Notes: generated by a model not told the origin, from the letters alone. Positions 1 through 6,586 are shown, counted from the first letter of the stretch. The stretch: DNA of 7,055 nucleotides from Acidobacteriota bacterium (GCA_021801945.1 JAKABE010000174.1:1-7055), one strand, 5' to 3'. Numbers and translations: made by a program.

Positions 1-54
1 AATCGAGATCGTTGGGCGCTTCACTTTCTAACCCACGCAAAAATGCCTCTCTCC

Positions 55-80
55 CGCGCGGCGGCTTCGGCCGCCGCGTG
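55..80. terminator. GC-rich hairpin with TTCG loop, terminator-like
   Basis: Positions 55-65 pair with 70-80 around a TTCG tetraloop (66-69). Nine central pairs (57-65 with 70-78) are perfect Watson-Crick, then come a G-T wobble and one more C-G pair. On the plus strand this gives the very stable C(UUCG)G RNA loop. A pyrimidine-rich stretch follows on the plus strand, and a five-T run (39-43) lies 11 bases beyond the stem on the minus strand. It lies about 70 bp past the stop of the minus-strand zinc-ribbon gene, so it may end that transcript, or that of a plus-strand gene beyond the left edge. No T-tract directly abuts the stem, so intrinsic termination is unproven. Confidence 0.4.
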
Positions 81-89
81 CCTTTCTCT

Positions 90-143
90 GCAACAAGCCC
101 GCGGTTTGCGGCAAAAGAGGTTTCTTGTTGCGGCCTTCGCCGC
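90..143. repeat. Nested inverted repeats downstream of the zinc-ribbon gene
   Basis: GCAACAAG (90-97) is the exact reverse complement of CTTGTTGC (124-131). Inside this 8-bp stem a smaller one forms: CCGC (99-102) with GCGG (108-111). A competing 5-bp stem, GCGGC/GCCGC (130-134 with 139-143), follows immediately. With the TTCG hairpin at 55-80 this makes a dense cluster of secondary structure over about 90 bp with no credible coding sequence. It may be a complex 3' end or a copy of a dispersed intergenic repeat; one window cannot decide. Confidence 0.4.
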
Positions 144-152
144 GCAGCCGTT

Positions 153-416
153 CTATTGCGCCGGGCGAAAGCTGATCGTATCGCCATCCAGCCGGTATTC
201 AGCCGAGCATAAATCGCCGCCGCAGATCATGGTTTGGCCGCCGTAGAGTTGCTGGCGCGTGATCAGTCCCATGGTGCCGCAACGCGGGCAGGACATCACC
301 GCTACGTAGGGATTCTGTGCCCGGCCGAGCTTGTCTTGGTTCTCCAGGACAAAGACTGTCCCAGGGTCCATCTTCTCCGGGATCCATTCTTCAAGGAACT
401 GTAGGTCGGCTGACAT
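153..416 (-). CDS. Small zinc-ribbon protein, function unknown
   Basis: The reading encodes 87 residues and I do not recognise a named family. Four cysteines are arranged as a likely zinc knuckle pair: C43-P-R-C46 and, about 19 residues later, C65 and C70, with hydrophobic beta-like stretches between and after them. That resembles a zinc ribbon, but the function cannot be told from it. There is no signal peptide or membrane segment, so it is probably cytosolic. I chose the ATG at 416 because GGAGGGCAGG lies immediately upstream, a good ribosome binding site. An in-frame ATG at 428 is itself part of that site, and the further extension to 581 looks unlike the rest of the protein. The gene lies on the same strand as the transglycosylase, 227 bp downstream of it. 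Coding status is likely because the cysteine pattern is coherent and there is no competing frame. Confidence 0.6.
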   Translation of the reverse strand: MSADLQFLEEWIPEKMDPGTVFVLENQDKLGRAQNPYVAVMSCPRCGTMGLITRQQLYGGQTMICGGDLCSAEYRLDGDTISFRPAQ

Positions 417-643
417 CCTGCCCTCCATCAAGGTGAGATTGACAGAGCCGCGCAAACAATCCTCGCTCAGCTCCGTTTTCTTCAAACAGCAGGGTGCGAA
501 TGGCAACCGAAGGCTCAAGAGCCTCCGGTCAAGCTCAGTGTTGCCGGAGACCGTTCCTGAAGTCAACGAGAATCGGCTCAAGGGAGTGGCGAATAGGATT
601 CCCCACGGCCGGGCTTGGCGGACCAGCCTTCGCTGCCCCTGCT
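417..643. other. Gene-free gap between transglycosylase and zinc-ribbon gene
   Basis: This 227-bp gap between two minus-strand genes holds no credible coding sequence. Two small overlapping inverted repeats are visible: AGGCTC/GAGCCT (511-516 with 519-524, only a two-base spacer) and CTCCGG/CCGGAG (523-528 with 544-549, 15-base loop). They compete for the same bases, and neither is followed by a T-tract on the minus strand, so I do not call a terminator. The promoter of the zinc-ribbon gene should lie here, but I could not find a convincing -35/-10 pair. Confidence 0.4.
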
Positions 644-3016
644 TCAGCGCAGTGGGAGCCTCGCCGTCGCAGGAAGAGAAGCCGCCGTTTCGTTGCCGCG
701 CGCCCCGGCATATTCGTCGATGGCCCTGTAGGTCTCTTCGTTGCGCAGGACGGCTTCAACGTAATTGCGGGTCTGCGTAAAGGGAATCGATTCCACAAAT
801 TCGTCGATGCCGCTATAGGGTCCGTGTGCCCGCCAATCCACAACGCGATAGTCGCCGGCGTTATACGCCGCCAGCGCATAGGCCGGCACTCCGCCGAACT
901 CGTCCAGCATCTGCCGCAAGTAGCGGGTCCCAAGACGGATATTGATCTCCGGGTCGAGCAGTTGGAATGTCCGGAAATAGCGCATGCCTTCTTCGCGCGC
1001 CATCTTGCGGCCCACCCTGGGCAGCAACTGCATCAACCCGTAGGCGTGCGCGTAGGAGACGGCGGAGGGATTGAACTCCGATTCCTGGCGGATGAGTGAG
1101 GCAACAAGATAAGGATCGAGGCCGTTCTTCTTTGACGCGGCGACAATCGTGTTCCACCAGGGCGTGGGATACAACATCTTCCAGTAAACCAGCGGGATGG
1201 ACTGGAAGGAAGCCGTGGAGGCATAGGGCACGGCGCGTTTGATTGCGCGCAGGGCGAGAAAATACTCGCCGTAGGAGGAGTAGATCTGAGCCTCGACGAG
1301 CGCACTCCATCTGGATGCGCCGGGATCGGCGGCAATCTCGCGTGGAATATACTCGTTCAGGCCCGCGTTGGCCAGCAGGCGAGCCATCGCCAGGTGGGGG
1401 CTGTTCATCGGGAAACTTGTCTCCAGCTGCGGGACCCGTTGCGTCCGAAAGTGGTCCAGCTGCGGCGACACGACCGGTTCGGTGTGGCCCAGCGCCGCTA
1501 GTTGGTCTCTGGCCATCTGCGCATAAAAGTAGTGCGGGTAGGCGCGGATGATGGCGCGGTAGTTGGCTGCCGCCAGTGCCGGTGCGTGGTCCAGGGTCTG
1601 GTAGAGCCGGCCTTGCCAATAAAGCGCCGAGACTGTGTCCGTCGCCGTCGGATAGAGGCGGATCTGCGCCGCGAACAACCGCGCGGCCTGGCGATCCTGA
1701 CCCAGCCGGTAGGTCAGCCAGCCCGCGCGCCAATGCGCCGTCGCGGCATACTTATAGGCCGGAAAATGCTCGGCCAGATAGAGATAGTACTGGATCGCCG
1801 TTGGATAGTCGCGGCGCAGTAGGTACATGTTGCCGCTGGAAAACAGCGCCTCGGCCAGCCATTCGCTGTACGGAAAGCGAGCCTCCATCTCGGTCACAAT
1901 GCGCTGCTGATTGCTGGTGTCGCTGCGGTCCCTGGCCAGCTCTATGAGCAGATAAAGCCGCCGCGCGCCGCTTTCATTGTTGGTATCGGGCAGCGCCTCG
2001 GCTGCCGCCCAGGTAAGCCTCCCAAGGTGTAATTCGCAGGCCGCTTCAGCCACCGCAAATCCCTCGCGCTCCTGCGCACCAAGCTCCGGTGCATGCGCCA
2101 GAACGCGGTACTGCGCGGCGGCTGCGGCGTACCGTCCTGCTCGGTAGTAGGCGTCGCCCAGGCTGCGCAGATCGGCCACGGTGAGGGCAGATTCCGCGCC
2201 CAAGTCCGTGATTCGCTGGCGGGCGACCCGCGCCTGTGCCGTCAGGGGATGGCTGAGCAACAGACGCCGGAAGATGGCCACGGCTATCTGCTTACGCCCC
2301 ATGGCCAACTCGACCTGCCCTTCGGCCAGCTGGTAGCCGGGACGTTCCACGGCCGCCGTGCCTTGGCCGCGCAGCAAGGCTTCCCGTGCGCCAGTCGGGT
2401 TGTTCATGGCCAGCAGAACGTCGGCCTCCAGTTCCGGCGCCTTGGCGTCGAAGATGCTGTCTGGATAGCGCCGAACAAAGCCCCGGAGCAAGGCTGCGGC
2501 GGCGCCATTGTCTCCGGCCTCAAAGCTGGCCTCGGCGCCCAGAAAGTCTGCGTAGTCGGCAAGAGCCCCCCCATAGTGCCGCGCCCGGCGCAGATTCATC
2601 TCGGCCGCCGCATAGTGCCCGTCGAGGAGGTATGCGTGGCCTAATGCCAGATAAGCTGCCGCCGCGGCATCGCCTGTGTGCCGGCGCGCATACGCGCTTA
2701 CCGCGGCATAGGCCGCCGGAGTACGGAGCGTGGCCAGCCGCTGCGCCATGGGCCGCAGCTCGGCCGTAGCCTCATAGGCCCGGCGAATCCGGGCCGTCCG
2801 CGCCCTTTGTTCCGCTTCGCTTGCCCACCTCCGCTGCCGGATGCGGGCCCTCTCTTTCTCCTGCCTGGTCCTGGTTTGAGAGGAATAGGGAACAGCCGAT
2901 CCTGGATTGGTGGCAGTTTGCCCTGCAACCGGCAACAGAACCATGAGCGATGAAAGCAGAGTCGACAGGCCTCGCGCCGTCTGGCGAACAAAAAAATGGG
3001 AAAACCGCAACGTCAT
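644..3016 (-). CDS. Exported lytic transglycosylase, Slt70-like, with TPR-rich N-terminal region
   Basis: This 790-residue protein probably cleaves the MurNAc-GlcNAc bond of peptidoglycan in the periplasm, forming 1,6-anhydro-MurNAc ends (known for GH23 Slt enzymes). Residues 1-33 look like a signal peptide: basic start, then a hydrophobic stretch ending LLPVAGQ. Residues 49-82 are a strongly charged Arg/Glu-rich helix, possibly coiled coil. Residues from about 85 to 510 are an Ala-rich array of helical TPR-like units (for example 119-145, 284-306, 384-414, 463-492), matching the superhelical half of Slt70. The catalytic domain spans about 610-765. It has the ESEFNPSA motif with general acid Glu645, GLMQLLP at 660-666, AAYNAGDYRV at 716-725 and ESIPFTQTRNYVEAVL at 742-757, all family hallmarks. 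Length is somewhat above E. coli Slt70. The usual Gly before Ala-x-Gly-Leu-Met is His657. The start at 3016 is preferred because it supplies the full signal peptide; there is no clear Shine-Dalgarno sequence. It is divergent from the sigma-factor gene. Confidence 0.93.
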   Translation of the reverse strand: MTLRFSHFFVRQTARGLSTLLSSLMVLLPVAGQTATNPGSAVPYSSQTRTRQEKERARIRQRRWASEAEQRARTARIRRAYEATAELRPMAQRLATLRTPAAYAAVSAYARRHTGDAAAAAYLALGHAYLLDGHYAAAEMNLRRARHYGGALADYADFLGAEASFEAGDNGAAAALLRGFVRRYPDSIFDAKAPELEADVLLAMNNPTGAREALLRGQGTAAVERPGYQLAEGQVELAMGRKQIAVAIFRRLLLSHPLTAQARVARQRITDLGAESALTVADLRSLGDAYYRAGRYAAAAAQYRVLAHAPELGAQEREGFAVAEAACELHLGRLTWAAAEALPDTNNESGARRLYLLIELARDRSDTSNQQRIVTEMEARFPYSEWLAEALFSSGNMYLLRRDYPTAIQYYLYLAEHFPAYKYAATAHWRAGWLTYRLGQDRQAARLFAAQIRLYPTATDTVSALYWQGRLYQTLDHAPALAAANYRAIIRAYPHYFYAQMARDQLAALGHTEPVVSPQLDHFRTQRVPQLETSFPMNSPHLAMARLLANAGLNEYIPREIAADPGASRWSALVEAQIYSSYGEYFLALRAIKRAVPYASTASFQSIPLVYWKMLYPTPWWNTIVAASKKNGLDPYLVASLIRQESEFNPSAVSYAHAYGLMQLLPRVGRKMAREEGMRYFRTFQLLDPEINIRLGTRYLRQMLDEFGGVPAYALAAYNAGDYRVVDWRAHGPYSGIDEFVESIPFTQTRNYVEAVLRNEETYRAIDEYAGARGNETAASLPATARLPLR

Positions 3017-3192
3017 ATCTTCAACATTATTCTGCTTTGACGCAGCAGCGGCGCCGGAGTACCACCGCCGTTACCCACCGCCCCCTTCCATCCCAGGCTT
3101 GGTCTACTGCCCGGCGGTCGATTACACTCTTTGGTGACTATCTTGGCAAAGCAAACTCCGACGGCTTAAGGTTTTTCCAGCAACCAACGCTC
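3017..3192. promoter_or_regulatory. Divergent promoter region, transglycosylase / ECF sigma factor
   Basis: This 176-bp gap must hold the promoters of two divergent transcripts. Toward the sigma gene I see TTGGCA (3143-3148), an 18-bp spacer and TAAGGT (3167-3172). The first hexamer is close to the sigma-70 consensus; the second keeps only the three most conserved positions. Toward the transglycosylase, AATAAT (minus strand, 3031-3026) resembles a -10 box but has no -35 partner at the expected distance, and it lies only nine bases from the start codon. No classical ECF-type GGAACTT promoter is visible. The upstream in-frame extension of the sigma ORF through this region lacks family similarity and is treated as non-coding. 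Confidence 0.4.
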
Positions 3193-3819
3193 ATGTCGAC
3201 CATCCAATCAATTGCAGGAAAGAGCGATCGGCACCCCGACGAGATCCTGGTAGAAAGGGTCCGTGGGGGGGATGTTGCGGCCTATGATGCGCTCGTCCGC
3301 AAATACGAGCGGCAGATCTTCCGTATTGCGCAGAACGTTACGCAACACCGCGAAGATGCCGAAGACGTGATGCAGGACGCGTTTCTGAAGGCCTACGAAA
3401 AGCTCGACCAGTTTCAGGGGAATGCGAAGTTTTACACATGGCTGGTGCGAATCGCAGTCAACGAAAGCCTGATGCGGCTGCGCAAGCGGCGCGCCGGCAA
3501 GATGGTTTCGATCGACGAGGACCTGGAAACCGAGGAGGGCACTGTCCCCCGCGACTTGGCCGACTGGGCTCCCAACCCCGAGCAGAACTACAATCAGGCC
3601 GAGCTGGCCGAGATCTTGCGCAAGACCATCCAGGGGCTGCCGCAAGGCTTTCGCCTTGTCTTTGTCCTGCGCGACGTGGAAGGCCTCTCCACCGAAGAAA
3701 CTGCGGAGGCCCTGGGCCTCAGCGTACCAGCCGTCAAATCGCGCCTGCTGCGCGCCCGGTTGCAATTGCGCGAGCGCCTCAGCCGCTACTTTCACAGGAA
3801 CATGGGGGCTGAGAAATGA
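3193..3819 (+). CDS. RNA polymerase ECF-type sigma factor (RpoE-like)
   Basis: This 208-residue group IV sigma factor directs RNA polymerase to a specific promoter set, usually for an envelope or oxidative stress response. Region 2 spans about residues 27-98: it contains AYDALVRKYE, the core-binding helix with EDAEDVMQDAFLKAYEKL (54-71), and FYTWLVRIAVNESLMRLRKRR, the usual promoter-melting segment. An acidic linker follows (107-135). Region 4 spans about 137-198, with LPQGFRLVFVLRDVEGLSTEETAEALG and the helix-turn-helix SVPAVKSRLLRARLQLRERL, which reads the -35 element. The ATG at 3193 gives a family-typical length; the 81 in-frame codons upstream have no sigma-factor character. No strong Shine-Dalgarno precedes it. 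The stop overlaps the anti-sigma start by ATGA, implying coupled translation. The exact ECF subgroup and its trigger cannot be told from the sequence. Confidence 0.94.
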   Translation: MSTIQSIAGKSDRHPDEILVERVRGGDVAAYDALVRKYERQIFRIAQNVTQHREDAEDVMQDAFLKAYEKLDQFQGNAKFYTWLVRIAVNESLMRLRKRRAGKMVSIDEDLETEEGTVPRDLADWAPNPEQNYNQAELAEILRKTIQGLPQGFRLVFVLRDVEGLSTEETAEALGLSVPAVKSRLLRARLQLRERLSRYFHRNMGAEK

Positions 3820-4055
3820 CCTGCAGAGAGTTTCTCGACCTTCTCGACGATCTGATCGACGAATCCCTCGCCGCTGAAACCCGCGCCGAGGTTGAGCAGC
3901 ACCTGCACAAGTGCGGCCACTGCGAGGTGATCTTCAACACCACCCGCAAGACCATTGAAATCTACCGCTCCCACGAGCTCTATGAGCTCCCTCCCGCGGT
4001 CAACGACCGGCTGCACGCGGCCATCATGGCGCGCTGTAAAGCCAAGCGTTGCTGA
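3816..4055 (+). CDS. zf-HC2 domain anti-sigma factor, small and soluble
   Basis: This 79-residue protein is probably the anti-sigma factor of the preceding sigma factor, holding it inactive until a signal releases it. It has the zinc-binding anti-sigma (ZAS) signature: Cys3 in the MTCREFLDLLDDLIDESL opening, then H29-x3-C33-x2-C36 (HLHKCGHC), with the intervening helix RAEVEQHL. In such proteins these four residues bind zinc, sometimes as a thiol redox switch. No transmembrane segment or extracytoplasmic domain follows, so signal sensing would have to be cytosolic. Two further cysteines (C74, C79) sit at the extreme C-terminus. Its start lies within the sigma stop codon (ATGA overlap). Pairing with this sigma factor is inferred from adjacency and overlap; the zinc site itself is visible. 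Confidence 0.88.
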   Translation: MTCREFLDLLDDLIDESLAAETRAEVEQHLHKCGHCEVIFNTTRKTIEIYRSHELYELPPAVNDRLHAAIMARCKAKRC

Positions 4056-4070
4056 GTCCCGCGCGCTCAT

Positions 4071-4089
4071 CCTTCCCTGTCCCGGAAGG
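4071..4089. terminator. Short hairpin after the anti-sigma gene
   Basis: CCTTCC (4071-4076) pairs perfectly with GGAAGG (4084-4089) around a seven-base loop, starting 15 bp past the anti-sigma stop codon. There is no T-run after it on the plus strand. It could help end the sigma/anti-sigma transcript or protect its 3' end, but the stem is only six pairs. Confidence 0.3.
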
Positions 4090-4128
4090 CCCTAACGCAA
4101 AGAGTAGAGCAACCGCACATTCTTCGGT

Positions 4129-4159
4129 CTCGCAAGCCGCGTTTTTTGCGGCCTGCGAG
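4129..4159. terminator. Long hairpin between convergent genes, candidate bidirectional terminator
   Basis: Positions 4129-4140 pair with 4148-4159 in a 12-position stem with one mismatch (4135 against 4153). The loop is GTTTTTT (4141-4147). It lies between the converging ends of the anti-sigma gene (stop at 4055) and the S10 carboxypeptidase gene (stop at 4202), the expected place for a shared transcription stop. The T-run is in the loop rather than after the stem, so it is not a textbook intrinsic terminator. Its core resembles the sequence at 95-112 (AAGCCCGCGGTTTGCGGC). Confidence 0.45.
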
Positions 4160-4201
4160 CCTCAGCATGACCGCGCGCCGATGTCGCCAAGTCCAAAGAC
4201 G

Positions 4202-5755
4202 CTAGGGCTTGCTGTACATCTCCATTACGTCCTTGCGCAAGGCGATGCGGCTGGCCTGGCGGCTATAAAACATGTGACCGCCGGGATACTCGTGCACCGA
4301 CACCCGCGTGGGATCGCCCATCACCGGCATCTCGTTGACCGTGAGCACAGACCCCATGAAGGGACACACCAAATCGTTCCAGCCGTGTGCGATCACCACG
4401 CGTAGATTGGGATCGGCTGCAACCGCCTGCCGCAGTTGCGTCACCGAACCTGCGCGCTCAGCGGCCCCGCGATCCCACATGCGATTCACGTCGTATGAAA
4501 GCGTGTTGTAGCGCGCGTCTACCTTCCACCCCACGGTCTGCGTCAGAAAATTGACCATGGCCGAGGTCAGCGGCGCAATCACGCTGGCCAGGATAGGATC
4601 GTTCGCTTCTTGAAGCGGCGCATAGGGAAAGGGATCGAACGAGGTCACGTTCGAATCGTAGGCCGAGCCGATCTTGCCTTGCTCCCGGTGCACCTCCCGC
4701 ACATAGGCCTCTGCATCGAGCCTGCCTCCTGACTCCTTGACGAAAGTCGGATCGAGCCCCGTCATCTCTGTTACGCGCTGAATCATCGCCTGGGTGGCCG
4801 CGGGATCGGAGTAGCCCTTGATCAGCGTCGTCGCATAGTCACCCTCGGTGTAGGCGATCACCGGCGCCATCGCCTCTGGCGTCAGCTTGTGCTCGCGCTC
4901 CAGGTGCGCCGCCACGATGGAGGGCAACGTCATCATCCAGGGCAGCGGCGACACATCCCCGTGCTGGCTGATGGTGGGATTCAGATACGGCGAAATCAAC
5001 ACCAGGCCGTTCATGGCCACACCCAGTTGCGACTGGAGATAGTAGGTTACGCGCGGCCCGCGAAAACCCCCGTAGCTCTCGCCCACCAGGTACTTCCGCG
5101 AATCCAGACGGCCATTCTTGACCAGCCAGTCATAGATCACGCGGGATAAATAGTGAATGTCTGGAACCGTGCTGTAGAACAGCTTCTTGGCCTGCGCCTG
5201 GGGAACTAGAGACCGGCTGAACCCCGTGCCGATGGGATCGATAAATACCAGGTCGGTAAAATTCAGCCACGTGCCCTGATTGTCGGTCAGCGTCAGCGGT
5301 TCTGAGGGGCTCTCACCTGGGTCGCCGAACGCCAGATGCTTGGGTCCGATGGCGCCGAAGTTCAAAAACACACTCGATGCCCCCGGCCCCCCATTCAGCG
5401 CAAAGGTTACAGGGCGGTTCGCGCCGGGCATGGTGTACGAGGTGATGACCACCTGGCCTACCTCCTTGCCGCTTTCGTCGCGCACCGGCCATGCGCCCAC
5501 GGTCACCGTGTAGTGGAGCGTCTTGCCGTCAAGCTGCATGCTCTGCTCCACGTGCGCGGGCGGCGGTAAGGGAGGCAGCTTCAATTCTGACGACGCCTTT
5601 TCGGCGGCGGGCTTCTTATCCGCCGTGGTCTTGGCGGACGGCGCGGACTTGCCGCTCTGCGCGCCGGCGCGCGCCACGGGCAACGAAAGGCAAATCAGGG
5701 CGCACACCGCAACCGCGAGGCGTCCACGGAGGTTTGGAATGAGTTGGGTGTCCAT
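4202..5755 (-). CDS. Exported serine carboxypeptidase, peptidase family S10
   Basis: This 517-residue secreted or periplasmic peptidase should remove C-terminal residues from peptides, as S10 enzymes do. Residues 1-32 form a signal peptide (basic start, hydrophobic AVAVCALICLSLPVA, then ARAGAQ). A low-complexity Lys/Ala/Ser/Pro linker (33-67) follows, then the alpha/beta-hydrolase domain (about 70-517). The catalytic set is complete: oxyanion-hole motif NGGPGASS (121-128), nucleophile Ser227 in GESYGG, probable catalytic Asp461 in GWNDLVCPF, and His494 in PGGHMF. FIDPIGTGFS (171-180) is also a family signature. The ATG at 5755 is chosen because the signal peptide starts there; the upstream in-frame extension is antisense to the cyclophilin gene. 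No clear ribosome binding site is present, and a -10-like box sits only six bases upstream. It converges with the anti-sigma gene and is divergent from the cyclophilin. Physiological substrate unknown. Confidence 0.94.
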   Translation of the reverse strand: MDTQLIPNLRGRLAVAVCALICLSLPVARAGAQSGKSAPSAKTTADKKPAAEKASSELKLPPLPPPAHVEQSMQLDGKTLHYTVTVGAWPVRDESGKEVGQVVITSYTMPGANRPVTFALNGGPGASSVFLNFGAIGPKHLAFGDPGESPSEPLTLTDNQGTWLNFTDLVFIDPIGTGFSRSLVPQAQAKKLFYSTVPDIHYLSRVIYDWLVKNGRLDSRKYLVGESYGGFRGPRVTYYLQSQLGVAMNGLVLISPYLNPTISQHGDVSPLPWMMTLPSIVAAHLEREHKLTPEAMAPVIAYTEGDYATTLIKGYSDPAATQAMIQRVTEMTGLDPTFVKESGGRLDAEAYVREVHREQGKIGSAYDSNVTSFDPFPYAPLQEANDPILASVIAPLTSAMVNFLTQTVGWKVDARYNTLSYDVNRMWDRGAAERAGSVTQLRQAVAADPNLRVVIAHGWNDLVCPFMGSVLTVNEMPVMGDPTRVSVHEYPGGHMFYSRQASRIALRKDVMEMYSKP

Positions 5756-5824
5756 TTCACTACCATAACGCGTTCGCCCCGCGCTGGCAGCCACTGCACC
5801 GCATGATTTACCCTCAAACTCGGA
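5756..5824. promoter_or_regulatory. Short divergent intergenic region, carboxypeptidase / cyclophilin
   Basis: Only 69 bp separate the start codons of the S10 carboxypeptidase and the first cyclophilin, so both promoters must overlap here or reach into the genes. The carboxypeptidase side has a plausible promoter (5762-5790). On the cyclophilin side I found no convincing -35/-10 pair and no clear ribosome binding site. The arrangement would allow shared regulation, but no operator-like palindrome is evident. Confidence 0.4.
5762..5790 (-). promoter_or_regulatory. Candidate promoter of the S10 carboxypeptidase gene
   Basis: On the minus strand, CTGCCA (5790-5785) is followed after 17 bases by TATGGT (5767-5762). 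Each hexamer matches four of six sigma-70 consensus positions at the ideal spacing. The -10 box ends six bases before the ATG at 5755, so transcription would begin at or near the start codon and give a leaderless mRNA, in keeping with the missing Shine-Dalgarno. This is a visual match only. Confidence 0.35.
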
Positions 5825-6586
5825 ATGAAACTTAGACCTGCTTATCTGCTTGCCATTCTGGCCGTAGCTGTGGGAGTTGTAGCCATTTCTTTGGTGCTGG
5901 CCCGCAAGCCTACCCCGGCGTCCGCCCAGGAGAGCCAGGCGTTGCCTGCCGCGCCCACGCCCAACGTCCCCGTCGAGGTCGCCCCGAACGGTCCCCGCGT
6001 AGTTATGGATACGACCATGGGCCGCATCACCTGCCAGTTCTTTCAAAAGCAGGCCCCCCTAGCCGTGGCCAACTTCATCGGCCTGGCCACCGGAGCCAAG
6101 GACTGGATCAACCCCACGACGAAAAAAGTCGAGCACCATACTTCGCTTTACGACGGCACCATCTTTCACCGCGTGATTCCCGAGTTCATGATTCAGGGCG
6201 GCGACCCCACGGGGACGGGTTTTGGCACCCCTGGTTACACCTTCAACGATGAGTTTGATCCCAACCTCAACTTCGACCGCCCCGGCCGCCTGGCTATGGC
6301 CAACTCCGGACCGAATACCAACGGCAGCCAGTTCTTCATCACCGAGGTTCCCTATCCGTCGCTCGACCAGCACTACACCATCTTCGGCCAGTGCGACCAG
6401 CCGAGCATCGCGGTGGTGAAGGCCATCGCCCGCGTGCCGCGCGATGACAACGACAAGCCTCTTTCCCCGGTGGTCCTCAAAAAGGTGACCATCGTCCCCG
6501 ATGGCCGGTCTCTGCCGCCGTTGCTGCCAGGCGAGCCGTCCGCGCCACCCCAGCCCGCTTCACAGCCGGCGCAGTCGGCGAATTGA
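5825..6586 (+). CDS. Peptidyl-prolyl cis-trans isomerase, cyclophilin type, membrane-anchored or exported
   Basis: This 253-residue cyclophilin catalyses cis-trans isomerisation of X-Pro bonds and probably helps proteins fold outside the cytoplasm. Residues 6-26 form one hydrophobic segment (YLLAILAVAVGVVAISLVLA). With the Pro/Ala-rich stretch after it (28-55), this is a signal peptide or membrane anchor; SAQ near 33-35 is a possible cleavage site. The cyclophilin domain covers about 58-225. Active-site residues are present: FHRVIPEFMIQGGDPTGTG (114-132) with Arg116 and Gln124 matching Arg55 and Gln63 of human CypA, then MANSGPNTNGSQFFIT (158-173). An insert with INPTTKKVEHH lies before LYDGTIFH. 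The last 23 residues are a Pro/Ala/Ser-rich tail of no known domain. A second cyclophilin gene follows on the same strand. Final location (anchored or released) is uncertain. Confidence 0.93.
   Translation: MKLRPAYLLAILAVAVGVVAISLVLARKPTPASAQESQALPAAPTPNVPVEVAPNGPRVVMDTTMGRITCQFFQKQAPLAVANFIGLATGAKDWINPTTKKVEHHTSLYDGTIFHRVIPEFMIQGGDPTGTGFGTPGYTFNDEFDPNLNFDRPGRLAMANSGPNTNGSQFFITEVPYPSLDQHYTIFGQCDQPSIAVVKAIARVPRDDNDKPLSPVVLKKVTIVPDGRSLPPLLPGEPSAPPQPASQPAQSAN

Noticed and set aside
417..581. 55-codon N-terminal extension of the zinc-ribbon ORF
   Set aside because: Its composition differs from the rest of the protein, and a strong ribosome binding site precedes the ATG at 416. An earlier start at 428 or 581 cannot be fully excluded.
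494..1099. 201-codon plus-strand open frame opposite the transglycosylase catalytic region
   Set aside because: The opposite strand encodes the clear GH23 domain; this frame shows no domain and no ribosome binding site was evident.
3037..3042. TTGACG as a -35 box for the sigma factor gene
   Set aside because: No -10-like hexamer lies 16-18 bp downstream, and it is about 150 bp from the start codon. The TTGGCA/TAAGGT pair nearer the gene fits better.
2950..3192. 81-codon N-terminal extension of the sigma factor ORF
   Set aside because: It has no sigma-factor similarity, runs through the divergent promoter region and overlaps the start of the transglycosylase gene. The ATG at 3193 gives the usual ECF length.
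3208..3795. 195-codon minus-strand open frame opposite the sigma factor gene
   Set aside because: It is an antisense shadow of a confidently identified gene, a common product of GC-rich codon use, with no recognisable domain.
5756..6046. 97-codon N-terminal extension of the carboxypeptidase ORF
   Set aside because: It is antisense to the cyclophilin gene, and a proper signal peptide begins at the internal ATG at 5755.
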